64,000 nt of DNA from Elephas maximus indicus (Eukaryota > Chordata > Mammalia > Proboscidea > Elephantidae): the NCBI RefSeq assembly GCF_024166365.1, contig NC_064825.1, forward strand, positions 105,538,480-105,602,479, read 5' to 3'. Position numbers and translations under genes: made by a program. The notes under the pieces were generated by a model. The model was not told the origin of the DNA. It ran no database searches and saw only the letters and a list, made by a program, of their open reading frames with translations. Below are positions 51,426 to 63,428 of the stretch, one piece after another. Numbering within the stretch: the stretch's first letter is position 1; each line of letters opens with the position of its first letter.

Positions 51426-52140
51426 TTTCTGAGTTGTTCCCCCCTCATTAACATAAACCTACTACCCTCAAAGATTCTTATCTAATCTTTCGAGTTGCTG
51501 GTATTATTTTGATCCCATTTGAACAGTTGTTAAAATAGCTGAATGCTCAAGGCGGACCTTTTTTAGTAGCTAAGTTAAACTATATCCCATTTTAAGATGA
51601 CTTCAGGGGACATTTTTGGTTTAAGGTTTAAAGTTTATCTCAGGGTAATATTTTCAGGGATTCATCCAACATTAGTGGCTCCAGGAAGTCTGGAGTCCAT
51701 GAGAATTTGAAACTCTGTTCTGCATTTTCCCACTTTTGATCAAGATTCCTCCATGGAATCTTCGATCAAATATTCAGTGATGTTTGCCAGGTACCACACA
51801 GTTCTGTGCTCATGCCAAAGGAGGCAATTGTTCATGGAGGCAAATAGCCACACATTCCATATCCTCCTTCTATTCTTGACTCTTCTTTTTCCTCTGATAT
51901 CTGAAGTGAATAGAGACTAATTGCTGTGCCTTGGATAGCGGCTTGCAAGCTTTTAAGACCCAAGGCACCATACAATGAACTACGAAGTAGAACAGATGCA
52001 CTGAACATGTTATTAGGCCAGTTAACTGGGATGTCCCATGAAACCATGACCTTATACCTCCATACCAAAGAACCAAGTCCTCTGAGGTGTTTGGTATATG
52101 CATATAAGGTGTTTAATATATGCATTTTACTTCCATAAAG
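51305..52140 (-). mobile_element. L1 3' UTR and end
   Basis: Antisense L1 3' region including GGCTTGCAAGCTTTTAAGAC at about 51943-51960, a text also seen in the other L1 3' UTRs of the window (10300-10315). Confidence 0.78.
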
Positions 52141-52149
52141 AAACAAATA

Positions 52150-52810
52150 AGTATATAAATGTAGGGCATCATGTCAGATGGCAGAAGATGTAAATAGCTT
52201 GATGAAGGAGAAATATAACTACAATAGAGGAACTAAAATTGTCTTGTATATATGTGTACAATCATAACTAACTAATGGAATGTCACAATTAGAAATTCTC
52301 AGGGACAGATGTACTGAATAATATCTTTATGTGAGTTGTTGATTGGAGGATCTGGAGTTGGCAGGATGGGCATTAATGGCTCTGTTGACAGATGGTCACT
52401 TTTCTTGATAATGCCAGTTAAAAAATTTACTAATTTCAATCACTTTAGAAAGGACTAAATTTTGCAAACATCAGCCAAATATATATAATCATAATGGTGT
52501 GGACCATGGGGATTCAAGAAATAAATTCAAACTTTTTCCTCCTCTTTTATCTCATAGGCTTTTTTTTTTTTTTTTTTAAATCTGAAGTGCTATAAGAGTT
52601 GCTGTTTGGAGTGCAGTGATGAAAAGGATGTAATAAACCAGAGCATTAGGCCATAATTGCTAAAAAGAACATAGAAATATGTGGAAATTTAACTGGTTGA
52701 TGTGAGTAGGGGTCTTCTGTTACATCGTGTGCTCTGGCAGGAAGTTACGAGGGTGAGAATTAAGTGTATGTAAGCTTTCTTTTGCAAATGTGATTTGGAT
52801 CACTCTACAT
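52150..52810. other. Intergenic, no gene seen
   Basis: AT-rich DNA with a T run at about 52560-52577. Confidence 0.5.
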
Positions 52811-52814
52811 AGGG

Positions 52815-53156
52815 GGTATTGGTGGTTTGGTGTTAGAATTCTTGTCTTCCACGCAGGAGACTTGGGTTCAGCTCTTGGGCAATGCACCTCCACCACAGCC
52901 ATCACCCATCTGTCAGGGTAGGTTTGAATGTTACTACAATGCTGAGCAGGTTTCAGTGGTGCTTCTAGACTGAGATGGACTGAAAAAAAGCCTGGCTATC
53001 TTCTTCTGAAAAATCAGCTAATGAAATCCCTGTGGATCAGAGTGGACTGATCCACACAATCAATCATGCAGATGGGATAGGAACAGGCAGTGTTTCTGTC
53101 CATTGTGTATGGGGTCGCCATGAGTCAGGCTGACTGGACAGCAGGTAACAACAACA
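52815..53156 (+). mobile_element. SINE with tRNA-Gly-like head and RTE tail
   Basis: The head at about 52818-52890 resembles tRNA-Gly(GCC): TAGAATTCTTGTCTTCCACG, then CAGGAGACTTGGGTTCAGCT, then CAATGCACC. The body is followed by the RTE 3' tail GGTCGCCATGAGTCAGGCTG to TAACAACAACA. It differs from the common AfroSINE head. Decayed, so not a working tRNA. Confidence 0.8.
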
Positions 53157-53159
53157 GTC

Positions 53160-53755
53160 CCACATGGGTGCAGAGTAGGTTTAATAAATATGCTCTCAAT
53201 GCTCATTGATGCTCTAAAATCTCTAGATTTACCCAAAAGATTGAAGTAGGAGATAGCAGTATCCATTTATCCACGCACTCAGTTAATTACTCAACAAACA
53301 CTCATTTGCCATTTACTACTATCCAGCCAGAAACAATACAATGGGTTTTCTTCTATTGTCCAGTGTCTCTGATATAGAATCAGAAAAGAATTTTAGCAAA
53401 TACAAGTATGAAAATTTAGCCAACTAATTAAGGCAACTAATCTTGTATACTTGCAAGAATATTTAAGCTAAACATTTTAATAGCTTGAATTTTGTTCTTA
53501 GTTTTAATAAAGAAATTGTAGAAGAGATCACAGTATTATTTATACAACAAGATTATTGTATAGATATGGAACAGTGAAGTTAGATCAGTTTTTCAAGTAT
53601 ACACTTAAGCACAGTAAACTTTAAGCTAGGTATCTCAAAGCACCTCCTAAGCTGGACGTGATTGACTTGTCAATGCGGAAATGTAGAGATTTGAGATATT
53701 TCATAACTGTGTGACACACACTTAAAATGTTAATAACTAAGCTCATCATACTGCT
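53160..53755. other. Intergenic, no gene seen
   Basis: AT-rich; nothing recognised. Confidence 0.5.
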
Positions 53756-53756
53756 T

Positions 53757-54118
53757 TCAAAATGTAGTGAAATAAACACAGCAGAACATTTGCCAATTCA
53801 ACAAATTCTACGTGCATAATTGAGTGACATTAAATATATTCTTTATGTTGTACAGACATTATCGTTACCATTTTACAAATTATTCCACGCCATTATCATA
53901 AATGCAGTGCCTCCTAGGTAAAAATTCTTTTCTCCCTACTCTCGTAAGTGAGGTCATAAAACATTTGTCTTTGTGCAACTAATTTATTTCATTCAGCACA
54001 AAGTTTTTAAGTTTCATCTATGTTGTGTTGTGTTACAGAACTTTATTTCTCTTTGGGATCGAGCAATATTAAATGTAACACATTCATCTGCTGATGGACA
54101 CTTAGGTTGTTTCTACTT
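53757..54118 (-). mobile_element. 5'-truncated L1 at the 3' end of the OR10 gene
   Basis: Antisense L1 3' end running to TTAGGTTGTTTCTACTT at about 54102-54118, where OR coding sequence begins. The stop codon at 54113-54115 and the preceding Lys codon appear to be L1 bases. Confidence 0.78.
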
Positions 54119-55069
54119 ATCATACTTTTTTTTAAGCAATAATTTTCTCAGGGTGGCAATGACATCCTTATTTCTAAGGCTGTATATCATGGGATTAAAC
54201 ATCGGAGTTAGTATAGTGTAGAAAAGAGATAGCAGTTTGTCCATTCCTGCAGAATGATAGGACTTGGGTCTTAAGTAGGTGATAGTAGCAGATCCAAAGA
54301 ATAAAACCACAACCAGCAGCTGGGAAGAACATGTGGAGAAGGCTTTAGCCTGTCCTGAGGCTGTTGGCAACTTTAGAACGGCAGAAATGATTTTGCTGTA
54401 GGAGGCAAGTATCAACATAAAAGGGACAGCAGCAAACAACATAGTTACGGCGTAGACAGACATCTCATGAGCAGAAGTGTCCCCACAGGCCAGCTTGGTA
54501 ATGGGGGAGATGTCACAGAAGAAGTGGTTAATTTGGTTACAATTGCAAAAATGCAGAGAGAAAACTGTAGCTGTTTGCCCTATCTGGACTGGGATGCCAA
54601 TGATCCAGGAGCCAACTGCTAGCTGGACACACATCTTTTGGTTCATGACTAGAGGGTAGTGCAGAGGGTTACAAATGGCCACATAGCGGTCATAAGCCAT
54701 CACTGCCAGGAGGAAACATTCAGTGGCCCCCAGCATAAGAAAGAAGCACATCTGGGTGGCACATTCCAGCACAGAAATGCTTCTGTCCTGAGTCCAAAGA
54801 TTCACTAGCATCCGGGGGAGAGTGACAGTTACATAAGAAATTTCCGATAAGGAAAAATTTGCCAGGAAAAAATACATGGGTGTCTGTAATGCAGGATCAA
54901 GTCTGATTAGTATTATTATGAGGCTATTTCTAATTATAACAATTATGTAAATGATGGAGAACACTCCAGATAGAAACCCTTGGAGATGTGAAAGATCAGA
55001 AAATCCCAACAGTACAAATTGCATCACTGTAGAGACATTACCTTCAGCTTTTTTCACTTCACATTTCAT
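54113..55069 (-). CDS. Olfactory receptor family 10, OR10AG1-like, intact
   Basis: Single-exon odorant receptor of 318 residues. It shows NVS at 11-13 (glycosylation), PMYFFLANFSL at about 64-74, paired cysteines 103 and 185, [10 protein letters not shown] at 124-133, KAFSTCSSQL at 242-251 and PMFNPMIY at 289-296. FVLLGFSD, LWTQ and FFLMLGATE resemble OR10AG1 and its neighbours, which follow OR5I1 in human 11q11. I cannot tell whether it is orthologous to OR10AG1 or to one of the human pseudogenes OR10AF1P and OR10AK1P. The first Met is preferred over Met16 because it keeps the glycosylation site. Two oddities: the usual Gly before Asn in TM1 is Arg47, one base from Gly, and the last codons run into an L1 that appears to supply the stop. 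Confidence 0.92.
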   Translation of the reverse strand: MKCEVKKAEGNVSTVMQFVLLGFSDLSHLQGFLSGVFSIIYIIVIIRNSLIIILIRLDPALQTPMYFFLANFSLSEISYVTVTLPRMLVNLWTQDRSISVLECATQMCFFLMLGATECFLLAVMAYDRYVAICNPLHYPLVMNQKMCVQLAVGSWIIGIPVQIGQTATVFSLHFCNCNQINHFFCDISPITKLACGDTSAHEMSVYAVTMLFAAVPFMLILASYSKIISAVLKLPTASGQAKAFSTCSSQLLVVVLFFGSATITYLRPKSYHSAGMDKLLSLFYTILTPMFNPMIYSLRNKDVIATLRKLLLKKKYDK

Positions 55070-55346
55070 CTGTTGGAATGATAAAATCAGAAGTACAAGT
55101 TATTTCACTTTTCTTGGCTTTGTACTCTCACTTGCAAACTGTGGGTGGCATGTCTTACAATTTTTCCAATTCTCTATAAGAACAATTCCTATAAATGACA
55201 GTTGCTCTAAAAAGATGATCAAGTGTGTTCTTAAATTCTTGTTCAGTAGATCCATACGAAACATTTTTTTTTTCTTTCTGCTATGGGTATTCTTGTATTT
55301 CCTTGTTTCTTTGATCACATACATGATTGTAAAGTTTGCTGTTCGC

Positions 55347-55808
55347 CTAACCCCTGAGGGAGCAGGAGAGCAGTGGGATGCAGACCCCATATTCTCATAA
55401 AAAGACCAGACTTAATGGTCTGACTGAGACTAGAAGGACCCTGGTGGTCATGACCCCCAGACCCTCTGTTGGCCCAGGACAGGAACCATTCCCAAAGCCA
55501 ACTCTTCAGACAGGGATTGGACTGGACAATGGGTTGGAGAGGGATGCCAGTGAGGAGTGAGCTTCTTGGATCAGGTGGACACTTGAGGCTATGTTGGCAT
55601 CTCCTGCCTGGAGGGGAGCTGAGAGGGTGGAGGGGGTTGGAAGCTGGTGAAATGGACACAAAAAGAGAGAGTGGAGGGAGGAAGCGGGCTGTCTCCTTAG
55701 GGAGAGAGCAATTGGGAATGTGTAGCTAGGTGTATATGTTTTTGTGTGAGAGACTGACTTGATTTGTAAACTCTCACTTGAAGCACAATAAAAATTATAA
55801 AAAAATAA
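55347..55808 (+). mobile_element. 5'-truncated L1 3' UTR upstream of OR10
   Basis: Matches the complement of 0.64-1.1 kb. Flanked by diverged repeats AAAGTTTGCTGTTCGCCTAA (from about 55331) and AAAGTCTGCTATTCATCTAA (from about 55806), a likely aged target-site duplication. Confidence 0.88.
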
Positions 55809-55829
55809 AGTCTGCTATTCATCTAAACC

Positions 55830-56590
55830 CTCAAAATCTCAAAATCTGGAATCGTATTCAATGATAGCAATTATTCCATTTGTTTTTAGTTGGCATGCTT
55901 TCCTCTCAATTCTGTTTCCCAATACTATCAATTGAAAATTAAATTCATTGTGGGAATAAATACTCTGTAAGTCATCTATCCTCGTTTTGAACCATTTAAA
56001 CGTAGTTATTAGAAAATGGTGATTTTCCCATGATATCTCAAAAGTCACGTTTTCCTTTAACATACTACAAATTGAGGCTATTTTATTATAAAACATGATG
56101 ATGAGTTAACCACCAAATATTATGGGCTGACATTTAAACTTTAAATCTGTGCTTCTATTTCAATGTAAGGTCTGTGAAGTCAGAAGTCATCATTTTTATT
56201 TACATTTTGTAGTCAGGCATAAGTTAGAGACAAGTTCACCCAGCTTTCATGCTCAAGAAAACAATTTTAAATAGAATGTCCACTTCTTTATTCCTCACAC
56301 ATACCCGTTCTTTAAGAGTAACATTAACTACAAATGATCCATATTTTCCCGAATCATCCCATGTTCAGTAATTGCTGTCTTCCTGCCGACCTCGTTTGTG
56401 CCGTTCAGTCTTCTCTCTCGCAGGCACTGCATTTTGCGCACGCGTGTTAGATTGTGACTGTGAATTTATATTACGTACTTTTCTTACCCCTCTTCCTACA
56501 TTATAAGCTTCTTAGAGAATTCAGTACATTTTTCTATGCAATGCATAGCATTTTATTCAACGAAACACGATTCATTAATATCCATATCAC
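55830..56590. other. Intergenic, no gene seen
   Basis: Single-copy-like AT-rich DNA with a small CG-containing patch near 56395-56450; no exon or CpG island recognised. Confidence 0.45.
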
Positions 56591-56742
56591 AAGAAAACCG
56601 AACTCTTTGGCTTCGAGTTGATTCCAGCTCTTAGCAACCCTATAGGATGGAGTAGAACGGTCTTATAGGGTTTCCAAGGTGAGAACTTTACAGAAGCAGA
56701 CTGCTAGTGGGGTCCAACTGCCGATCTTTTGTTTAGCAGTCA
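56591..56742 (-). mobile_element. AfroSINE
   Basis: Antisense; CTTCGAGTTGATTCCAGCTC tail text and GTTTAGCAGTCA head remnant. Confidence 0.85.
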
Positions 56743-57036
56743 CATAAGTTGGTTTAATAACGTATTTGATAGATTATATAAAAAAATCAAATGGATTGAA
56801 TCTTTAGAATAATTTCCAAGTAGTAAGAATGCCGCTCCTACCTAAATGTGACCTGACTCTCACCATTACTAAAGGATCTAATCATGTTTCTGTTTTTTTT
56901 TTGTGTGTGTTAAAGAATAATACTCTTTTTATCCACTCTTAAAATATTAGTACATTGCCACATTGTTTTCAGTATTGCTTGATAACTTCTATAATATGTG
57001 TAAATTAATTTGCAAGTAAATACAAATGGTTGTTTT

Positions 57037-57240
57037 TTGGTGGTTAGTTGCCTTTGAGTTCATTTTAACTCATGACGACCCCATGTGGTCAAAGTAGGAC
57101 TGATCCATAGAGTTTTTAAGGCTATGACCTTTTGGAAGCAAATCGCCAGGCCTATATTCCAAGGCACATCAGGGTAAATTCAAAGTGCCAAACATTTGAT
57201 TAGTATTCCAGCACTTAACTGTTCCAATCTCCCTGGGATC
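57037..57240 (-). mobile_element. AfroSINE, longer subtype
   Basis: Antisense; ATGACGACCCCATGTGGTCA and GGAAGCAAATCGCCAGGCC identify the longer form. Confidence 0.85.
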
Positions 57241-57249
57241 CATCAATAG

Positions 57250-59065
57250 TGATTAACTCCTTGCAAAGAGGAGACTCACCTATAACTACAAACTAAGGGT
57301 GTTAAGCGTGTATCATGTCCTAGAGGAGACACAATTGGGACAGTAGCAAAATTTGGACATTCTAGGGATTTTCTGTGACTAAGTAAAGGAAAAACAACCA
57401 CTTACTGTAGCATCTACAATATTCTAGACTAAATAGTAAAGTTCAAAGTTATTTCCACATCATTATCTGACACAGGTCTCTCAATATAAATTAGATTATA
57501 GGGAATGTTAAAGATACTGTAAGGAGTCTTTAAGATGGTCTTAAACTGGCGTCTAACACATATTAATAAAATATGATTTTAACTCTTTAGATTATACAAC
57601 CCATACTTTCTTTAACTTCACCATTCTACAAAATTATAGCAATGTTTTATCCACCTCTGTAATTCAATCTAGAGCCTAATGCATGGAAAATGATCACAAC
57701 TGTTTGTCGACTTTTCGTCACCACCATGTATCCTGCAGCCACACTTGATCTGACCATCGTCCTCAGAGGCTGTATCCTCATTATTTTCTCTGATCTTTTC
57801 ATAAACTCTTCTATCTTTTTTTTTTCTCTCTCTATCTTAGACTCCCTCTCTGCATTATTCCCCCTGATCAAGCAGAGCATCTGAAAAGAAACCTGAAATC
57901 AAAGTGTGAAGGAAAAACCAGAAAAGGAAACAGCTAAATTTGCAAACAGGAATCTAGTGTTCTGTGTTTCCTAGAGCTACTGAAACTTTTTTTTTTTCTC
58001 AATTTTTGTCTATAAAAAGGAGAAACAGTGTTATAAACATCAAAAATGATTCTCAATGTAAAGCCAGTATTAAAGTAAGAAATATTATAATTATTCAAAT
58101 TCCTTCTGACTCCCGCAAATCTTTAGAAGCTACTGTTTATACAGCTCAGAAAGAAAATAATTAGACACACATGCTGGCATGTCTATTTTTGCTCAAACAC
58201 TTTATGTTTATTTTTCTGGTCTCTACACTCTGTTTGGGGCAGAGATTTTGTTATCAATTGAAACATCATCACAACCTTTTGGCTAGTATCCCAGGGCTTA
58301 ATTGATCTACCCTCCCTGGTTCAAGCCATAATATATTAATTATATTGCTTGAATTAACAGCAAGTTTAAAATTAAATAGAAGATAGGAAATGAATATTAG
58401 AAATTGATGAGTGCCATTCAGAGGAATTTTTTGTCTAGTAGAAGACTGTAATGATAAAAAGAAAAGTATACCACCATATCCCTAGTATTTTCAGCTTTAT
58501 CATAGAACCTAACTCCTAACAAACAATTTCTTAATTACCAGGAGAAAACAAATACATTTCAATTATGTCCATTCACTATCTTGTTCTTTATACATACATT
58601 ATTTGGTTTTTATGAGTTAATACATGTAAAATACTTATACCCATCCTTAACATATAGTAATCAGTCAATAAATGTGAGCACTTAGGATGATGATGACATT
58701 GATGAAGATAATAAGTTTTGATATATGGGCCCATTATATTACTGAATTCTTATTTTATTCTCATTTCATCTCAAAATCATGAAAATAAGAAATATACAAT
58801 AACTATCTGAAAAGTGTTCAAATTGAAAAAAAATACTTTTTTGTTTTCTAAAATTGAATGCTTATAAAATAAAGATCCATGTGAAAATAAATTTGATATT
58901 GGACAGATATAGTTCATGCTTACCTGTTTGATTAAGGAAAATTTCGTGCTTACCTTTAGTGATTGTGATAAAATGACAAATAAGCATTTTGTAACAGTTA
59001 AATAATTCACCTCTGTTGGAATAGCAGTTAACCACCATCTAAAAGATATTCTACTCTCAGAACAA
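57250..59065. other. Intergenic, no gene seen
   Basis: AT-rich DNA. Open frames near 57647-57884 exist on both strands but match nothing I know. A short SINE-like scrap lies at about 58272-58320. Confidence 0.45.
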
Positions 59066-59069
59066 ATAA

Positions 59070-59122
59070 CCCAAAACTAAACCCGATGCCATTGAGTTGA
59101 TTCCAACTCATAGTGAACCTAG
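59070..59122 (-). mobile_element. AfroSINE tail fragment
   Basis: Antisense piece with GATGCCATTGAGTTGATTCC, truncated at about 59122. Confidence 0.65.
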
Positions 59123-59239
59123 TCTTCTTTAAATAGGTGAAAGTCTCTGTCCAGGGAGCAACTCCATTCCCAGGTTACTTTCTAATTGAACTAAGCCATT
59201 TTGGCTGCCACTCAAAGAGTTTGCTACTATAATAAAAAG

Positions 59240-60530
59240 CATATCTGGTTAAATTTTTGAGAATTCTCTTGAATCTATACATTGTTTAGGTAGTACCAAC
59301 ATCTTAACGACGTGAGATCTTCGATCCATAAGCACAGAGTATCCTTCCATTTATTTAGGTGTTCTTCAATGTCTTTCCATAACATTTTATAGTCTATAGT
59401 GTACAAGTCTTTTACTCCTTTGTTTAAATTTATTGCTATATATTTTATTCTTTAAATACCACTGCAAATGGAATGGTTTCCTTAATTTCCTTTTTGGATT
59501 TCTTCTTGCTGATGTATAAAAAGCCAAGCGATTTTTGTGTAAGGACTGTATTAACAAAGTGAAGAGACAAGCCACAGACTGGGGAAAAATTATTGGGAAC
59601 CATATATCTGATAAGGGCTTAACATCTAGAATATATAAATAACCCCTACAACTTACAAAAAACAACTCAATCAAAAAATACAAAAAGGGCTTCAATAGAT
59701 ATTTAACAAATATGATAAAAATGACCAAAAAACATATGAAAAGATGCTCGACATCATCAGTTAATACCCAAATGCAAACTAAAACTACAGTTAGATATGA
59801 CTTTAGGTCCACAAAGATGGTTATGAATAAAAAAGTGGAGATCAACAAGTTTTGGCGAGGATGTGGAGGAATCAGAACACTTATCCACTGCTGGTGGAAT
59901 TGTAAAAGGTACAGCTGCTGAGAACAAACATTGGGTGCTTCCTTAAAAAGTTAGGCATAGAATTACCATATGATCCAGCAATTCCACTTCTAAGTACATA
60001 CCCAAAAGGGTTGAAAGCAAGAGTGTTAACAGATTCTTATATACCAATATTTGTTGCAGCTACGTTCATAATAGCCAAAAGACAGAAACAACCTATAGGT
60101 CCATAAGCAGATGGATATATAAAAAGAATGTGATTCATCTATAAAGGGGAATATTACTCAGCCATAAAGAGAAAGGAAGTCCTGATACATGTTACAATAC
60201 AGATGAACCTTTTAAAATATTATGCTGAGTGAAATAATTCAGTCACAAAAGGACAAATATTGTATGATCCCACTTACATAAAATATTTAGAATAGTCATG
60301 TGTAGAGACCAATGCTTATTAGTGGTTACAGGGATGGGCAGAGGGAGGGAAAAGCCGGGGCGGGGGGGATTTTCCTTAGGGGACAAAGAGCTTCTGTTAA
60401 GGTTGATGGAAATATCTGTAAATTGATTGTGGTGATGGTTGAGTGACATCATAAGCAAAATCAATGTCACTGAATGTTGCCTGTGAAGAATGTTGAAATG
60501 GGCCATTCTAAGGCCTTACTTATTGCTGCC
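59240..60530 (+). mobile_element. L1 with inverted 5' part
   Basis: About 59240-59558 reads as L1 ORF2 on the minus strand. From about 59559 the sequence is plus-strand ORF2, near the C-terminal region (HMKRCSTS, then FWRGCGG and LIHCWWNCK), continuing to the 3' UTR. This is the layout left by twin priming, with some ORF2 lost between the two parts. Old and broken. Confidence 0.8.
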
Positions 60531-60534
60531 CCCA

Positions 60535-61220
60535 TTGCTACTTTCAGTATATTAAATTCTTGTAAAGGACTGAGATATTTCAAGCTGTCTATATCCACAA
60601 AAGTTTATACATCATATGAGAGAATGTTAAATATTTGCCTATCACAGAAAATCATCTTTTGAACACTTGATGTGTTCAATCATACCATGTTCATTCAAGT
60701 ACCAAAACCTGCCTACCTGAGAACACACTTCTTATCACAAAAGGTCTTCTGCATCACTTGGAAAACATACTAAAGAGAAGCTGTCTGCCCCCAAATATTG
60801 TGGAACATTAATATTGTTGATATTATCTCTTTCAGAATTACATTCAGATATATAAAAGAAAACTTAGTTATATATTTCACACAGCAAAACATCTGGGAGG
60901 ATGAGTTAGCTAGTCCAGGGCTTTAAAAAGTATTATATCAGTGACAAGTCTCTTACATCTTCCTATTTTTCTATTCTTAGATATGAATGCTTCGACCTTC
61001 CAAAAATGAAATAAAGTGAAAACAAAAGACATGGCACTTGCTGACATTTAAGTTCATCGTAGTAGCAAGACCTGAGTCATCTACCCATACTTACCTGGAA
61101 GGGAGGCTAGGAAGTTGAATATTTCAAACCTTTTCCCTCTACTGTGGAAGTGGTCATGGATTAGACTGGTGTATTGTGAGCCGGTCTGCAAATTTTCACA
61201 CATCATTTTATGTGAATCCA
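60535..61220. other. Intergenic, no gene seen
   Basis: AT-rich; nothing recognised. Confidence 0.5.
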
Positions 61221-61224
61221 CATA

Positions 61225-61806
61225 TTAGTTTGCTTTGACTGTTGTTACAAATTGCCATATGCTGAATGGCTTAAAATGGCACAGATTCATTATCTTACAG
61301 CTCTGTAGGCCACAGCCCAACACTGGCCTCACAGGACTAAAGTTAAGTTATTATCAGGACTGCCTTTGTTTCTGGAGGCTCTGAGGAAAAGATCATTTTA
61401 GATTGTTGGGAGAATGCAGTTCCTTGACACTGTAGGACTAAGACCCCTACTTTCTTGCTGGCTGTCAGCTGAAGGCCGTTCTCAGATTCTAGATGGTACC
61501 AAGTTCCTGGCTTGTGGCTCCATCAGCCTTCAAATCCAGCAATAGCAAATTGAGTCCTTCTCATGGCTCCTTTCTCCTGCCCCTTCTGTCATTGTAGCTC
61601 TCTGAGATACTCTTCTTTCTTCCTCTTATCCTTTTAAGAACTCATGTGTTTGGATTGAGCATCCCAGGATAACCTAGGCTAATCTCTCCATCCTCAGACT
61701 CATAACTATAATCATATCTGCAAAGTCCCTTTCAAGGAGCATATTCACAATTCCTAGGGTTTAGGATGTGGTATCTCTGGGTGGCCACTATTCTGTCTAT
61801 CACAAT
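61225..61806 (-). mobile_element. MLT1-type MaLR LTR (fossil)
   Basis: Solo LTR read on the minus strand. Its beginning is near 61806 and its end near 61225, with the family's polyadenylation-side text (ATAATGAATCTGTGCC on the minus strand). Ancient and broken; no internal region. Confidence 0.72.
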
Positions 61807-61814
61807 ATTCCAAT

Positions 61815-63185
61815 AAACACACACACACACACACAAAAAGGATTTCCTTTGAGGCAGTACAAAGCACCATAATATATATGTATTAAATGTTCAATCAGCA
61901 GTTATATGCCAAATACCATTGCTAAATGAATGGCCCTTATCACACATGGCTGGGACACATGTCATATATGTTCATATAGGAGAGAAGTAATGTCTACTTT
62001 CTCTTGCAATACAGTCAGTAGCACTACCAGAATAAATAAACTGATAAGAGGAAGTGGTCCAAACTCTTGAGATGGCCAAGAAGAGCATTCAGAGGCTTAG
62101 GAAATTTGAGAAGTAAAATCATAGGACGTGTTTTAATGGTGAGAAACTAGCATTATGTATATATAAAACTGACATGATGTTAAAATGCTTTTTTGGATTT
62201 TAAACCAAATAATTTATACAAAGACATATCTTAAAAAGAATCAATAGATGTACAATGAAATATTGAGAACAGAATTAGAAAGTAACTGGGTGGAGATGAT
62301 ATAAATCTAAGTGCTAAGACAGAATTACAAAAATGCTAGATCAAATAAATAGTTGAACAAATGAATTATTAACTAAATGATTGAGCCAGTAATCGTATTT
62401 TAGCTAGACATAATAGGAAGTCGGAAAGTATTATACCAGAAAAAAACATTGTTTTTCAAGTACTATAGCACTTTTCCTAATGCTTTTGATACTTGGGGGA
62501 GTCAACCTACAAACATTACTGGGAACACTGAAAAATGTATTAAAACTGCATTTTCCCATTTGTTGCTAAAAAGTTGTAATTGTTATACTAACACTATCAG
62601 TGCTTTCATAGAGTGAAGAAAGAAAATTTTCATGACATAGTTGTTTTTGGTTTTGAACTTTCTAAAAAAATCTTTGTATTACTAGTAATGAAATAAAATG
62701 TCCCACATATCTGATCTAGTCTCAATAATTACGTAATTATTAGTGTTATTTATACTAATTATCAAGTATTAAAATTCCATCCACTCCAAAACTTATTTTT
62801 CAGCCTTGTGAAAATTTTGTAACCTTACGCGGGGGAAAATCATACCAGAGACTAAAGAGAGTGACGGCACAAGAGTAAAAAAAAATTGAATGTATTCATG
62901 ACAACTTTAATCCTCATTGCTAGAATTTATTACTTCCCTGGCAGATAATGGCATCTTGAATGAGACAAATGACATGTACAGGGTGCTGGAAATCGTAGTT
63001 CAGAGAAAATAAGCTACATACTATTTTGTGACTTAAAGTCACAATGTGAAAATCTTTGATATACACTCTAAGGACATATTTCCCTTAACTTGTAAAACTC
63101 TTTGGTGAAATGAGTTTTAGTACAATATCTAATGACTACTACAATCTTATGATAATCATGCTTAGTTTCCACATGTATTTTTTTA
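61815..63185. other. Intergenic, no gene seen
   Basis: Begins with a short (CA)n run at 61817-61835, then AT-rich DNA with no recognisable gene or repeat. Confidence 0.5.
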
Positions 63186-63257
63186 GAGATACATTCTGTT
63201 AGGAGAACCTGAATCTTCAGAAAAAGATCCACCAAATCATAGATTCCTCATATGTGG

Positions 63258-63428
63258 CCCAAAAAAGCAAAACTGGACTCACTGCTGTCAAGTTGATTCT
63301 GGCTCATAGCGACCCTATCGGAGAGAGTAGAACTGCCCATAGGGTTTCCAAGGAGCAGCTGGTAGATTCAAACTGCCGACATTTTGGTTAGCAGCCGAGC
63401 TCTTAACTGCTGGGTCGCCAGGGCTCCA
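63258..63428 (-). mobile_element. AfroSINE, duplicated partner
   Basis: Antisense counterpart of 50645-50813, flanked by TATGTGGCC. Confidence 0.93.

Noticed and set aside
52815-52890. Possible tRNA-Gly gene
   Set aside because: The stem and T-loop text are altered and it continues into a SINE body and RTE tail, so it is a SINE head.
57647-57884. Overlapping open frames of about 64 and 77 codons on opposite strands
   Set aside because: No domain recognised, no start context or homology, and a length expected by chance; possibly an old unrecognised repeat or pseudogene scrap.
61817-61835. Short CA repeat as a possible regulatory Z-DNA element
   Set aside because: Too short and too common in mammalian DNA to support a function.
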